A stretch of DNA of 64,000 nt from an uncultured Bilophila sp. (GCA_902373525.1 CABKMN010000001.1:62001-126000); one strand, 5' to 3'; shown: positions 15,111 to 23,114, counted from the stretch's first letter. Program-made: numbers and translations. Notes: generated by a model not told the origin, from the letters alone.

Positions 15111-15944
15111 TCAGCGTGGTGTGGTCAGAAAGCTGTGGTGGGTCGTCATGAAGAGGTTCACCACGATGAGCGAAAACGCGCATACGGTGAATATCCATAT
15201 GGCCAGAACCGCCGGCTTGCGTCCCTGCCAGCCCTGCGTGAAGCGCTGGTGGAAGAGCCATGCGTACAATCCCCAGACAATGAGCGAGACGAATTCCTTG
15301 GGATCGCCTGAAAGGACGGTCCCCCAATTGATGCGGGCCGAAATGAATCCGAAGAGGATGCCCGCCGTAAACAGAGGAAAGCCCACCATCGTCGTCATCG
15401 CGTTGATCTTGTCCAGCGCGGACAGTGCGGGCAGGTCCTTCTGGAATCCGGCCATCTTCGACTTGGATTTGATCGTCTTGGCCTGAATGAGGAACAGGAC
15501 ACCCGCGCCGAAGGCCAGCGCCATCAGGCCGAGGCTGACGAAGATCGCCACGATGTGGATGGTGAAGGTCATGCCGGACAGCACGGGAGGAAGCGGGGAT
15601 TCGGCATGGCGCAGGAGCAGGGCGATCAAAAAGGTCAGCAGCGAGAACGGGGCCACGGTCAGCAAAAGCGCCTCATAGCGCCAGCGGAGCCAGGCGACGA
15701 GGCCGCTGAGCGTGATGCACCAGGCCAGCAGTTGGACATAGACGGAGCGGGTCAGCCCGGCGAAGCCGTCGTCCAGAAAAGTGATGCCCAGAAGCAGGGT
15801 ATGGGTTGTAAAGGCGAGCACTGTAAGCACTAGAGCGGCACGCTTGAGCCATTCGTTTCGGGCAAGGATGCCCGCCACGACGGCCGCCGTGCCGAGGGCG
15901 TACAAGTGAATGGCCAGAACCGGCAGCAGTTCAGGCAAGATCAT
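15111..15944 (-). CDS. CcsA/HemX-like cytochrome c assembly or heme-handling membrane protein
   Basis: 277-aa integral membrane protein with about eight hydrophobic segments (for example LAIHLYALGTAAVVAGILA, WLKRAALVLTVLAFTTH and VNLFMTTHHSF). The conserved stretch WGTVLSGDPKEFVSLIVWGLYAWLF near residues 208-232 resembles the end of the CcsA/CcmC/HemX family, where the WWD-type motif is replaced by WGTVLSGDPKE. Histidines at residues 13, 47, 129 and 189-region could be heme ligands. It overlaps the end of sirC by 14 bases and has GGAG 8 bases before its ATG. The position between sirC and hemA is typical of hemX-like genes; whether it delivers heme or tunes HemA level is unknown. Confidence 0.8.
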   Translation of the reverse strand: MILPELLPVLAIHLYALGTAAVVAGILARNEWLKRAALVLTVLAFTTHTLLLGITFLDDGFAGLTRSVYVQLLAWCITLSGLVAWLRWRYEALLLTVAPFSLLTFLIALLLRHAESPLPPVLSGMTFTIHIVAIFVSLGLMALAFGAGVLFLIQAKTIKSKSKMAGFQKDLPALSALDKINAMTTMVGFPLFTAGILFGFISARINWGTVLSGDPKEFVSLIVWGLYAWLFHQRFTQGWQGRKPAVLAIWIFTVCAFSLIVVNLFMTTHHSFLTTPR

Positions 15945-16608
15945 GCAGCAACTCCATGATGTACGGGTGCAGTTGGGGAGGTAACAGGTCCCTCAGCAAG
16001 GCCTCGCAGGTTTCCCGGTCCCGGCGCCGCAGCGCGTCGGCCAGCGGTGATTCCACGAGGTTCCGAAAGAGGGTTGTATTCTGCCTCGTCTCTTGTTGCA
16101 AGGCAAGAACCAAGGGGCGGAGCCGCGCCAAAAGTTCACTGATGCCCGTGAATCGTCCGTCGAGCCAGCTTTCCAGTTCCCCGCGCATCTTGCGGGCGAG
16201 GGCCGGGCTTCCCCCGCCGGTGGAAACCGCGATGGAGATGGTTCCTTGTTCGATATGCGCGGGTACGATAAAGGTACTTTCCTTCGGGGCGTCGGCGCAG
16301 TTGCAGGCGATTCCCCGTTCCGTGCAGGCGTCCGCCACGGCGGCGTTGGTCCGCCGGTCGCTGGTGGCGGCAAAGACCAGCGTGCAGCCCTCCACATCGG
16401 CGGGCGTGAAAGGCCGCTGCTCATAGGCGAGACGCGAATCCTCAAGCATCGCTTGAAGTGTTTCGCCGGGAGCCGCCAGATCGAGAACCTTGATCCGCGC
16501 CGGATCACACGCGAGAAGGGAAGCTATCTTGCGGCAGCCGACGCTTCCGGCTCCGACGACGAGGCAGGTCCTTCCGGACAGATTCAAAAAAACGGGATAA
16601 TAGCGCAT
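15931..16608 (-). CDS. precorrin-2 dehydrogenase / sirohydrochlorin ferrochelatase-type siroheme synthase
   Basis: 225-aa protein of the SirC/Met8/CysG-N family. It oxidises precorrin-2 to sirohydrochlorin with NAD and may also insert iron. The start MRYYPVFLNLSGRTCLVVG is chosen; a TTG six codons upstream is less typical. NAD motif VVGAGSVGCRKIASL is near residue 17, followed by VFAATSDRRTNAAV and APKESTFIVPAHIEQG, and the phosphate-loop ISIAVSTGGGSPALARKMR. Length fits stand-alone enzymes without the CobA methyltransferase domain. It heads the operon with hemA. In sulfate or sulfite reducers siroheme serves dissimilatory sulfite reductase and is also the precursor for heme made by the Ahb route. 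Confidence 0.9.
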   Translation of the reverse strand: MRYYPVFLNLSGRTCLVVGAGSVGCRKIASLLACDPARIKVLDLAAPGETLQAMLEDSRLAYEQRPFTPADVEGCTLVFAATSDRRTNAAVADACTERGIACNCADAPKESTFIVPAHIEQGTISIAVSTGGGSPALARKMRGELESWLDGRFTGISELLARLRPLVLALQQETRQNTTLFRNLVESPLADALRRRDRETCEALLRDLLPPQLHPYIMELLHDLA

Positions 16609-16726
16609 AGTACACCCGGCGGGCAAAGAGTCTCATACCTTGAACCTATGAATTGGAAAGCATACCACGACAGGGGCGCGTCGTCCACAGAGGCGTGGGA
16701 CAGTCCCCTGTCGGAACGAGGAGCGA

Positions 16727-17158
16727 ATGATTCGGGCATTCAGAAACGAAGATTCGGAGGCTGTCGTGGCCCTGTGGCTGGAAGCGTCGCTTCAGGCGCA
16801 TGCCTTCGTCGGAAAGGGCTACTGGGAAAGCAAGGTGGAGGATATGCGGACCCTCTATCTGCCCTTGAGCGAGATTGTGGTGGACGCGGATGAGGCTACG
16901 GGGGAAATCACCGGCTTCGCAGCTCTGGTGGAGGATTTTCTTGCGGCATTGTTCGTCGCGCCCCGACATCAGGGGAAAGGAACGGGTACCCGGCTGCTCA
17001 AGCTCGCTCAGAAGATGCGTGGGACGCTGGAACTCTCGGTCTACGCGGAAAACGAACGGGCCGTGGAGTTTTACCGGAAACACGGCTTTAAGGTCGTTGG
17101 GCAAGGTGTGGAAGAGGCTACGGGACATCTCGAACTGACCATGCGGTTTGGCGGATAA
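16727..17158 (+). CDS. GNAT-family N-acetyltransferase
   Basis: 143-aa protein with the GNAT fold. It starts with MIRAFRNEDSEAVVALWLEA, and the acetyl-CoA pyrophosphate-binding motif is LFVAPRHQGKGTGTRLLK near residues 74-91. ENERAVEFYRKHGFKVVG near residue 108 is the usual C-terminal helix-strand. It resembles the YjaB type of small GNATs that act on unknown small molecules or proteins. ATG 16727 has ACGAGGAGC 5-7 bases upstream. It is divergent from the sirC operon and stands alone. The acceptor substrate cannot be inferred. Confidence 0.88.
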   Translation: MIRAFRNEDSEAVVALWLEASLQAHAFVGKGYWESKVEDMRTLYLPLSEIVVDADEATGEITGFAALVEDFLAALFVAPRHQGKGTGTRLLKLAQKMRGTLELSVYAENERAVEFYRKHGFKVVGQGVEEATGHLELTMRFGG

Positions 17159-17204
17159 AGGAATTGAGAGCGGAGTTTTCCCCGGTCTGGGGGCTACGCC
17201 GCGT

Positions 17205-17303
17205 TCACCCTGCGTTGACAGGCGGACAACCGTTTCGTTTCGGTTTTTTGCCAGCGCGTTGAAGGCGTGCGCGGCGGTCAGCGTTCCCGTTTTGTTTTTT
17301 TAG
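17205..17303 (-). pseudogene. degenerate duplicate of the adk 3' end
   Basis: The stretch 17251-17294 matches 17509-17552 inside the intact adk with 7 mismatches in 44 bases by hand count, and weaker similarity continues on the left to about 17205. Read on the minus strand it gives KTGTLTAAHAFNALA, against KTGTLAAAHYFKALA in Adk, then NETVVRLSTQG against ETKYIVLNGQG. An in-frame stop lies directly upstream and no start or ribosome-binding site exists. It is therefore a decayed fragment of a second adenylate kinase gene or of a local duplication, in the same orientation as adk and about 110 bases beyond its end. Confidence 0.7.
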
Positions 17304-17349
17304 CAGAGAGTTGCGCGAGTATGAAAAAAGAACACCTGCTCGCGGAGCA

Positions 17350-17395
17350 CAAAAACGCCGGAGGGCGCGGGCTGAACTTTCAGCCCGCGCCCTCC
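17350..17395 (-). terminator. adk terminator
   Basis: A perfect 16-bp stem (17360-17375 with 17380-17395, loop ACTT) is followed on the minus strand by GGCGTTTTTG. It lies 18 bases after the adk stop codon. Confidence 0.9.
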
Positions 17396-17413
17396 GTTCC
17401 GTAGAGGAAAGGC

Positions 17414-18091
17414 CTAGTTCAGGCCCAGTTCCTTGATGAGCGTTTCCTTGATGCTTTCGATGGTCCCCTGACCGTTGAGGACGATGTATTTCGTTTCGCC
17501 CTTTTCGGCCAGCGCCTTGAAGTAGTGTGCGGCGGCCAGCGTTCCGGTCTTGGTATCGTAGTAGATGTCGTGGCGCTTGTTGATCGCCGCTTCATCCTGA
17601 TCGTCCGCACGGGCCGTCAGTTCGCCGCCGCAGACGCGGCAGACGTCGCCGTTCGGCTTGATGGCGTCGATGAAGATGTTGTTGGGATGGTTGCCGTCGT
17701 TCTTGCAGACGCGGCGGCCCATGATGCGATCGCGGGCGATGTTGCGGGGCAGGTCGATTTCAACCACATAGTCGAGCTTCATGCCCTGTTCCTGCATGGC
17801 CTTGTGGAGCTGCTCGGCCTGAGCGATGTTGCGGGGGAAGCCGTCGAGGAGCCAGCCGTTGGCGCCCTTGCTGTTCAGGGTTTCGAGCACCATGGGAATG
17901 GTGATGGCATCGGGGACGAGTTCGCCGCGATCCATGTATTCCTTGGCTTTCTTGCCGAGTTCCGTGCCGCCGCCCACATGTTCGCGGAAAATGGCGCCGG
18001 ATTCGATATGGGCCAGCCCGAAAGCCTTCTTGATGAGCGCGCCCTGCGTGCCCTTGCCGCTGCCGTTCGGGCCGAACATGAGGATATTCAT
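17414..18091 (-). CDS. adk: adenylate kinase with Cys-containing LID
   Basis: 225-aa enzyme interconverting ATP plus AMP and 2 ADP. ATG 18091 has AGGAG 6 bases upstream; a TTG two codons earlier is ignored. P-loop GPNGSGKGTQG is at residues 7-17, the AMP-binding SGAIFREHV near residue 31 and LLDGFPRN near residue 83. The LID region contains RVCKNDGNHPNN and DVCRVCGGEL, so cysteines at three of the four usual zinc-LID places are seen, with a non-standard spacing. ARADDQDEAAINKR follows. Length is normal for the long form. A partial degenerate copy of its 3' end lies just beyond its terminator. Confidence 0.95.
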   Translation of the reverse strand: MNILMFGPNGSGKGTQGALIKKAFGLAHIESGAIFREHVGGGTELGKKAKEYMDRGELVPDAITIPMVLETLNSKGANGWLLDGFPRNIAQAEQLHKAMQEQGMKLDYVVEIDLPRNIARDRIMGRRVCKNDGNHPNNIFIDAIKPNGDVCRVCGGELTARADDQDEAAINKRHDIYYDTKTGTLAAAHYFKALAEKGETKYIVLNGQGTIESIKETLIKELGLN

Positions 18092-18199
18092 GGTCAATCT
18101 CCTGTGTATAATGGGGTCTTATGATGCTGGCGCCGTCAGGGAGTCCTGAAGCGGAAGCGTAGCCTGCCCGGACCGGAGCCCCGGCAGGAACTCCTCAAA

Positions 18200-18661
18200 T
18201 CAGAAAGAGGAATCCGTTTTCGAGACGGGCAGGAGCGCATGGCCCTCATGCTGAGGGTCGGAGGCGACGAGGCCGTTTTCCTGCAAATAGGCGTTGCCTT
18301 CCGCAACGAACTCCTCATGCGTGGCGTCGGACCGGATTCCGGGACAGAAGCCTTTGGCGAGGTGGAGGCTTTCCGCATCCGCCATGTTGCCTCGGAAGAA
18401 CGGCCATGCACGGCAGACGTCGGGCTTGATGACGTGAACGGAGCAACCCTGCCCCGCGCGGAAAAAAATGCAATTGCCGTCCTCGCCGGTCCTCACCTGC
18501 CATTTCCCGTTTCGGAATACGCCGTAGGCATCGAGAAAGGCTTGCTTTTCGAGGTTCAATCCTTCGTAGAGCCGCTTCAAATCCTTGGGCGAAAGGATGA
18601 TGCCTCCCTCGCCTTCGCAGCACTGGCCGCACATCTGGCAATCAAAAACAGGTTTCATCAT
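18200..18661 (-). CDS. YkgJ-family cysteine cluster protein
   Basis: 153-aa protein with the N-terminal cluster FDCQMCGQCCEGEGG (C-x2-C-x2-CC) followed by CIFFRAGQGCSVHVIKPDVCRAWPFF, the signature of the YkgJ/UPF0153 family (putative zinc- or iron-binding). A further Cys is in KGFCPG. The protein starts MMKPVF; TAGGAAC lies upstream, so either Met could be used. It follows the CoA-binding gene by 7 bases and precedes adk by about 108, so the two small genes are probably co-transcribed. Biochemical function of the family is not established. Confidence 0.88.
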   Translation of the reverse strand: MMKPVFDCQMCGQCCEGEGGIILSPKDLKRLYEGLNLEKQAFLDAYGVFRNGKWQVRTGEDGNCIFFRAGQGCSVHVIKPDVCRAWPFFRGNMADAESLHLAKGFCPGIRSDATHEEFVAEGNAYLQENGLVASDPQHEGHALLPVSKTDSSF

Positions 18662-18668
18662 TGGGTTC

Positions 18669-19088
18669 CTACAACAGACGGTTATGTTCGACCATGATGC
18701 ACAGGTCCTCTACGACGGCGATTCCCGCTTTCCCTACAAGGGCGGATGCTTCCGGGCTTACGATGCCGAGCTGCATCCAGAACAGTTTGGGAAGCGGAGA
18801 CAGGGCAAGCGTTTCACGGGCATGATCGGGACAATACTGGGGAGCCCGGAAGACATTGACGATGTCGATGGGGCAGGGGACTTCGGCGAGCGTGGTATAC
18901 GTCTTTAGTCCCCAGACGTTCTTTCGGGTGGGGTGGACCGGGATAACCTGATAACCGGCCTGAATGAGATAGCGGCCTACGCGATCAACCGGTTGTCCCG
19001 GCTTGTCTTTTGCACCGATGACGGCGATGGTTCGGGCTTCCGAGAACAGGGTACGCATCCTGTCGTCGGAGAGAAACGTTTGCAGCAT
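18669..19088 (-). CDS. CoA-binding-domain protein (YccU-like)
   Basis: 139-aa protein with a Rossmann-type CoA-binding fold. TIAVIGAKDKPGQPVDRVGRY near residues 20-40 is the nucleotide loop; GYQVIPVHPTRKNVWGLKTY, then DIVNVFRAPQYCP, LFWMQLGIVSPEA and AIVVEDLCIMVEH-like C-terminus (GIAVVEDLCIMVEH) all fit the stand-alone YccU family related to the succinyl-CoA synthetase alpha N-terminus. The start at 19088 has GTGAGGTC upstream; a longer open frame exists but lacks similarity. Ligand and role in the cell are unknown. Its gene is 7 bases from the YkgJ-like gene. Confidence 0.88.
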   Translation of the reverse strand: MLQTFLSDDRMRTLFSEARTIAVIGAKDKPGQPVDRVGRYLIQAGYQVIPVHPTRKNVWGLKTYTTLAEVPCPIDIVNVFRAPQYCPDHARETLALSPLPKLFWMQLGIVSPEASALVGKAGIAVVEDLCIMVEHNRLL

Positions 19089-19433
19089 GGCGGACCTCAC
19101 AAAAAGAGTGCAGAAAAGTTTAGTTGGTAATGGCGATAAAGGCAACGAAAAGTACCGTTCGGGGTTCGCGTAAGACGATAGCCGGAAGCATTGTTTTTTA
19201 TTGAAGGGAGTTGCCGTGTGCTGACCTATAAAGCCCATAGTTTTTAAAAATTATGTCAATTTTTATCCAACAACACCAAACCTTCCATAAACCCCACCAC
19301 AAACAACCAAAACACACCCTCCCGCGGGCTCCCGATTTTACCGAAGAAGTCTTTCCAAAGGTCCGGCTTCTGGGATACACCCGGACACGATGAAAAAAAT
19401 CGGTTTCCGCCATAATCCGAAAAGGAGATTTTT
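19089..19433. other. intergenic region with AT-rich island
   Basis: 345 bases between divergent genes. An AT-rich core at about 19232-19272 carries one of four CATAA/TTATG dyads. Next to it is a strongly strand-biased stretch, A/C-rich on the plus strand and G/T-rich on the minus strand (about 19265-19325). No convincing gene is seen. The M24 peptidase ribosome-binding site AAGGAG lies at the right end. Confidence 0.5.
19235..19265 (-). repeat. CATAA/TTATG element, copy A
   Basis: On the minus strand TTGACATAA is followed after ten A/T bases by CTATG; the G/T-rich strand lies directly upstream. Compare 38118-38140, 53411-53440 and 58141-58166. Confidence 0.45.
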
Positions 19434-20648
19434 ATGTCGCATCCAGTGCCTTCCGAAGAGCTGGCCCGCAGGTATGAACGTTGCCGCCGCTTGTTGCAAC
19501 AATACGCTCCCGATGCCGGAGGCATGCTCGTCGTCTCCCGGATCAACATCTACTACCTGACGGGAACGCTGGGGTGGGGGCTCGTCTGGTTTCCTCTGGA
19601 GGGCGAACCGGTTCTGATGCTCCGTAAGGGATTGGAGCGGGCCGCGATGGAATCGCCCCTGCGTCATGTGGTCCCGTTCAAATCCTACAAGGAAGTCGCC
19701 GCGTTGTGTGCGGAGTGCGGCAGTCCCCTTACGCCGGTGATTGCCGTGGACAAGAACGGCTTCAGCTGGACGATGGCGGAAATGCTGCAAAGCCGTCTCT
19801 CTTCGATCCGTTTCGCATCCTGCGATGCCGTGCTCGCGCAGGCAAGAGCCGTAAAATCGGCATGGGAGCTCGGCGTGCTGCGGCGGTGCGGCGCGCTGCA
19901 CGCGGCGGTACTGGATGACGCGTTGCCCGCACGCATGCGGCCCGGCATGAATGAACAGGAAATCGCGCGACTCTACGTTGAAGCCGTGTTTGCCTGCGGC
20001 GGAAACGGCATGCTGCGGATGAGCGCGCACGGAGAGGAAAATTTCTTTGGTTACGCTTCGGCGGGAACCTCCGGCATCTATCCGACCTATTACAACGGAC
20101 CGCTCGGCTGTAAGGGCATGTGCCCAGCAATTCCCTTTATGGGGGATGCGGAACGGGTATGGGAGCGTGACGCTCCGCTGTCCATCGACATGGGATTCAA
20201 TGCCGAAGGGTACAATACGGACAGGACGCAGGTTTACTGGAGCGGGCCGAAGGCGTCGATCCCGGAGGAGGTCCGGCGGGCGCATGCCGTATGCGTTGAG
20301 GTCTTCGAGCGCACTGCCGCGGAGCTGAAGCCCGGAGCCGTTCCGGCCAAACTGTGGGAACAGGCTTGCGCGTTGGTTGAAAGGGAAGGGCAGACGGAAG
20401 GCTTTATGGGATTGGGGCGCAACAAGGTACCGTTCCTCGGGCACGGAATCGGGCTCACCGTGGACGAAACGCCCGTTTTTGCCAAGGGATTCGCCGCTCC
20501 GCTGGAAGAGGGCATGGTCGTCGCCATTGAGCCCAAAATCGGCATTCCCGGCATCGGTATGGTCGGACTTGAACATACGCTAGAGATTACGGCCTCCGGC
20601 TCGCGGTCTTTGACGGGTACGGAGACGGGGCTTATCGGCATCGACTGA
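19434..20648 (+). CDS. M24-family metallopeptidase (Xaa-Pro aminopeptidase-like)
   Basis: 404-aa protein. N-terminal creatinase-like domain (residues 1 to about 150), then the pita-bread catalytic domain. The five metal ligands are visible: D in LSIDMGF, D in YNTDRTQ, H in FLGHGIGL, E in AIEPKIG and E in VGLEHTLE, so it should be an active di-metal hydrolase. Family members cleave X-Pro bonds or related amides such as creatine. ATG 19434 has AAGGAG upstream. It lies 136 bases before an aldehyde:ferredoxin oxidoreductase on the same strand, so co-transcription is possible. The substrate is not predictable. Confidence 0.9.
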   Translation: MSHPVPSEELARRYERCRRLLQQYAPDAGGMLVVSRINIYYLTGTLGWGLVWFPLEGEPVLMLRKGLERAAMESPLRHVVPFKSYKEVAALCAECGSPLTPVIAVDKNGFSWTMAEMLQSRLSSIRFASCDAVLAQARAVKSAWELGVLRRCGALHAAVLDDALPARMRPGMNEQEIARLYVEAVFACGGNGMLRMSAHGEENFFGYASAGTSGIYPTYYNGPLGCKGMCPAIPFMGDAERVWERDAPLSIDMGFNAEGYNTDRTQVYWSGPKASIPEEVRRAHAVCVEVFERTAAELKPGAVPAKLWEQACALVEREGQTEGFMGLGRNKVPFLGHGIGLTVDETPVFAKGFAAPLEEGMVVAIEPKIGIPGIGMVGLEHTLEITASGSRSLTGTETGLIGID

Positions 20649-20784
20649 TTATGCCGGAAGAAACATGTTGCCGGTTTTCCCGCGGAGAGTACAATAGTTT
20701 CAAGAATATATGCTTGTTCGGGCACAATGCTTTTCTCTCATTGTGCCCCGCTGTCGCCCAATCGCAAGAAAACAGGAGTGCAAC

Positions 20785-22521
20785 ATGGATAAGATTCTGC
20801 GTATCAACGTCGGTGCCGAAGGCGGCCCCAAGGCCTCCGTGGAACCGCTTGGCGAATACGCCGGGCTGGGCGGTCGCGCGATGACGACCACCGTGGTCTG
20901 CAAGGAAGTTCCCCCCACCTGCCATCCGCTCGGACCCGAGAACAAGCTGGTGTTTGCGCCCGGACTCATGAGCGGCACGGCGGCCTCCACGTCCGGCCGT
21001 CTCTCCGTGGGCTGCAAGAGCCCGCTGACCGGCGGCATCAAGGAAGCGAACACGGGAGGCACGGCGGCGCAGGCGATGGCCCGTCTCGGTTATGCCGCCA
21101 TCATTCTCGAAGGCGAAAGGAAGGGTGACGACCTATACAAGATCGTCATCGACAAGGATTCGGTCACGTTCCACAAGGCCAACGAACTGCGGATGCTCGC
21201 CAACTACGACATGGTGGACAAGCTGAAGCTCGTTCACGGCGACAAGGTGACGTATGTGACCATCGGTACGGCCGGTGAAATGCGGATGGGCAATTCCACC
21301 ATCTGCGTGACCGACCCCGAATGCCGTCCGACCCGCCATGCCGGTCGCGGCGGCGTCGGCGCCGTCATGGGTTCCAAGGGCATCAAGGCCATCGTCCTCG
21401 ATCCCGCAGGCACGAAGAACCGCGAACCGGCGAATCCCGATCAGTTCCGCACCGCCAATCAGGCGTTTGCCTCCGGTTTGAAGAGCCATCCCGTGACCGG
21501 GCAGGGGCTCCCGCAGTACGGCACCACGATTCTCATGAATATCCTCAATGAAGCCGGCGGGCTGCCCACGAACAACTTCTCCGTGGGGCGTTTCGAGGAA
21601 CACGACAAGATTTCCGGCGAAACCATGGCGGCGACGATTGTGGAACGCGGGGGACAGCCCACCCACGGCTGTCATCGCGGGTGCGGCATCCGCTGCTCCG
21701 GCATCTATGTGGACAAGCACGGAAATTACCTGTCCAAGGCCCCCGAATACGAAACCATCTGGTCGCACGGCGCGCACTGCGGCATCAGCGATCTGGACGC
21801 CATCGTGCTGATGGACCGTCTGGAAGACGACTACGGCTTCGACACCATCGACATGGGTGTGGCCATCGGCCTCGCCATGCAGGCCGGAGTGATCCCTTAC
21901 GGCGACGTACAGGCCGCCATCAACCTGATTCATGAAGCGGGCCGGGGCACGCCGCTCGGTCGCATCATCGGCGCGGGCGCGGCCACGGTCGGTCGGTGCT
22001 ACGGGCTGGAACGCGTGCCGGTCGTGAAGGGACAGGCGCTTCCCGCCTATGATCCGCGCGCCGTAAAGGGCGTGGGCGTCACCTACGCCACCACCACGCA
22101 GGGCGCGGACCATACCGCCGGGTACGCGGTGGCGCCGAACATCCTCGGTGTGGGCGGCAAGTCCGATCCTTTGAAGGCGGAAGGGCAGATCGAGATATCC
22201 CGAAACCTCCAGATCGCCACGGCGGCGCTGGACTCCACGGGATTCTGCCTGTTCGTCGCGTTCTGCATCCTCGATCAGCCCGAAACCTTCCAGGCCATGA
22301 TCGATACCATCAACGGCATGTACGGCATGAGCATGACCGCCGACGACGTGATGGAACTGGGCCGGAACATCCTGCGGCAGGAACGCGAATTCAACAGAAA
22401 GGCCGGGCTCGGACCCGCCACGGACCGTCTGCCCATGTTCTTTACGCGTGAAACGCTGGCTCCCCACGGAACCAACTTCGACATCACGGACGAAGAACTC
22501 GACAGCGTCCACAATTATTAA
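20785..22521 (+). CDS. aldehyde:ferredoxin oxidoreductase family tungsto/molybdoenzyme
   Basis: 578-aa cytoplasmic protein. The start MDKILRINVGAEGG has AGGAG upstream at 20774-20778; the longer frame upstream is not supported. N-terminal domain with EPLGEYAGLGGRAMTT and SVGCKSPLTGGIKEANTGG; TIGTAGEMRMGNS and RHAGRGGVGAVMGSKGIKAI are the cofactor-binding motifs of the family. The cluster motif reads HGCHRGCGIRC, that is C-x3-C-x3-C, where the archetype has C-x2-C-x3-C; the fourth Cys lies in DSTGFCLF. The enzyme oxidises an aldehyde to the acid, or runs in reverse, with ferredoxin and a pterin cofactor. The true substrate is not known. Confidence 0.9.
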   Translation: MDKILRINVGAEGGPKASVEPLGEYAGLGGRAMTTTVVCKEVPPTCHPLGPENKLVFAPGLMSGTAASTSGRLSVGCKSPLTGGIKEANTGGTAAQAMARLGYAAIILEGERKGDDLYKIVIDKDSVTFHKANELRMLANYDMVDKLKLVHGDKVTYVTIGTAGEMRMGNSTICVTDPECRPTRHAGRGGVGAVMGSKGIKAIVLDPAGTKNREPANPDQFRTANQAFASGLKSHPVTGQGLPQYGTTILMNILNEAGGLPTNNFSVGRFEEHDKISGETMAATIVERGGQPTHGCHRGCGIRCSGIYVDKHGNYLSKAPEYETIWSHGAHCGISDLDAIVLMDRLEDDYGFDTIDMGVAIGLAMQAGVIPYGDVQAAINLIHEAGRGTPLGRIIGAGAATVGRCYGLERVPVVKGQALPAYDPRAVKGVGVTYATTTQGADHTAGYAVAPNILGVGGKSDPLKAEGQIEISRNLQIATAALDSTGFCLFVAFCILDQPETFQAMIDTINGMYGMSMTADDVMELGRNILRQEREFNRKAGLGPATDRLPMFFTRETLAPHGTNFDITDEELDSVHNY

Positions 22522-22531
22522 ACGCTGATGC

Positions 22532-22558
22532 GAGGGCCGTCCGGTTGATCCGGGCGGC
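22532..22558 (+). other. hairpin between aor-like gene and next gene
   Basis: GGGCCGTCCGG and CCGGGCGGCCC form an 11-bp stem with one G-T pair, followed by only TTTC. It could attenuate read-through or be a 3'-stabilising stem. Confidence 0.45.
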
Positions 22559-22575
22559 CCTTTCAGGAGACGGTA

Positions 22576-23109
22576 TTGAAAGGAACGCTTGAAGAAATAG
22601 GGGGCAGACAGGTACGGGGCGCACTGGTCCGCGTGGTCCAGTCCGGCGTCTTCGTTTGGCTGGAACACCCGTATACCGTGCGCGCCTTCCTTGAGGAGTG
22701 TTTCAATCTGTCCGAGTCATTCATCCTTTCCCGGGTGCAGACCATCTTGTTGGACAGCAAGGTCGTGGACGACATGGACACGGCATGGCTGTGTCCCGGA
22801 AGCCGGTTGGCGCTTTCCGCCGCCATGCCCGGCGTCGTCGGCGCGGCCCTGCGGCGTGACGGGCTTTTCGCCCGGATGCGGGAAGGCATCCGCTGTCCGG
22901 CGGGATGCTGTCCCGAGGACGCCGCACCGTTCTGGATGGAGCTCAGATTGTACAACGCCATGATCGAAGAACTGGCGCGCCCCTTGCTCGCCTACGGTTT
23001 TCTGATCCGCGAAGACCGTATGGAACCCGCCTTGTCCGCGTTTCTTCAGGAACCGCCGTCCGCGCTTCCGACCGGTTCCTTTCTTTTTGTCCGGACGCCC
23101 TCGTTCTAA
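22576..23109 (+). CDS. unknown protein downstream of the aldehyde:ferredoxin oxidoreductase
   Basis: 177-aa protein. The best start is TTG 22576, with AGGAG seven bases upstream; there is no in-frame ATG until residue 66. I do not recognise a family. The N-terminus (EEIGGRQVRGALVRVVQSGVF) looks like a beta-rich small domain. Residue 70-105 contain a hydrophobic ALSAAMPGVVGAAL and then RCPAGCCPED. The rest is mixed helical. There is no signal peptide. Its placement 54 bases after the oxidoreductase suggests an accessory role, for example in maturation, but this is inference. Confidence 0.7.
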   Translation: MKGTLEEIGGRQVRGALVRVVQSGVFVWLEHPYTVRAFLEECFNLSESFILSRVQTILLDSKVVDDMDTAWLCPGSRLALSAAMPGVVGAALRRDGLFARMREGIRCPAGCCPEDAAPFWMELRLYNAMIEELARPLLAYGFLIREDRMEPALSAFLQEPPSALPTGSFLFVRTPSF

Positions 23110-23114
23110 GCCTG

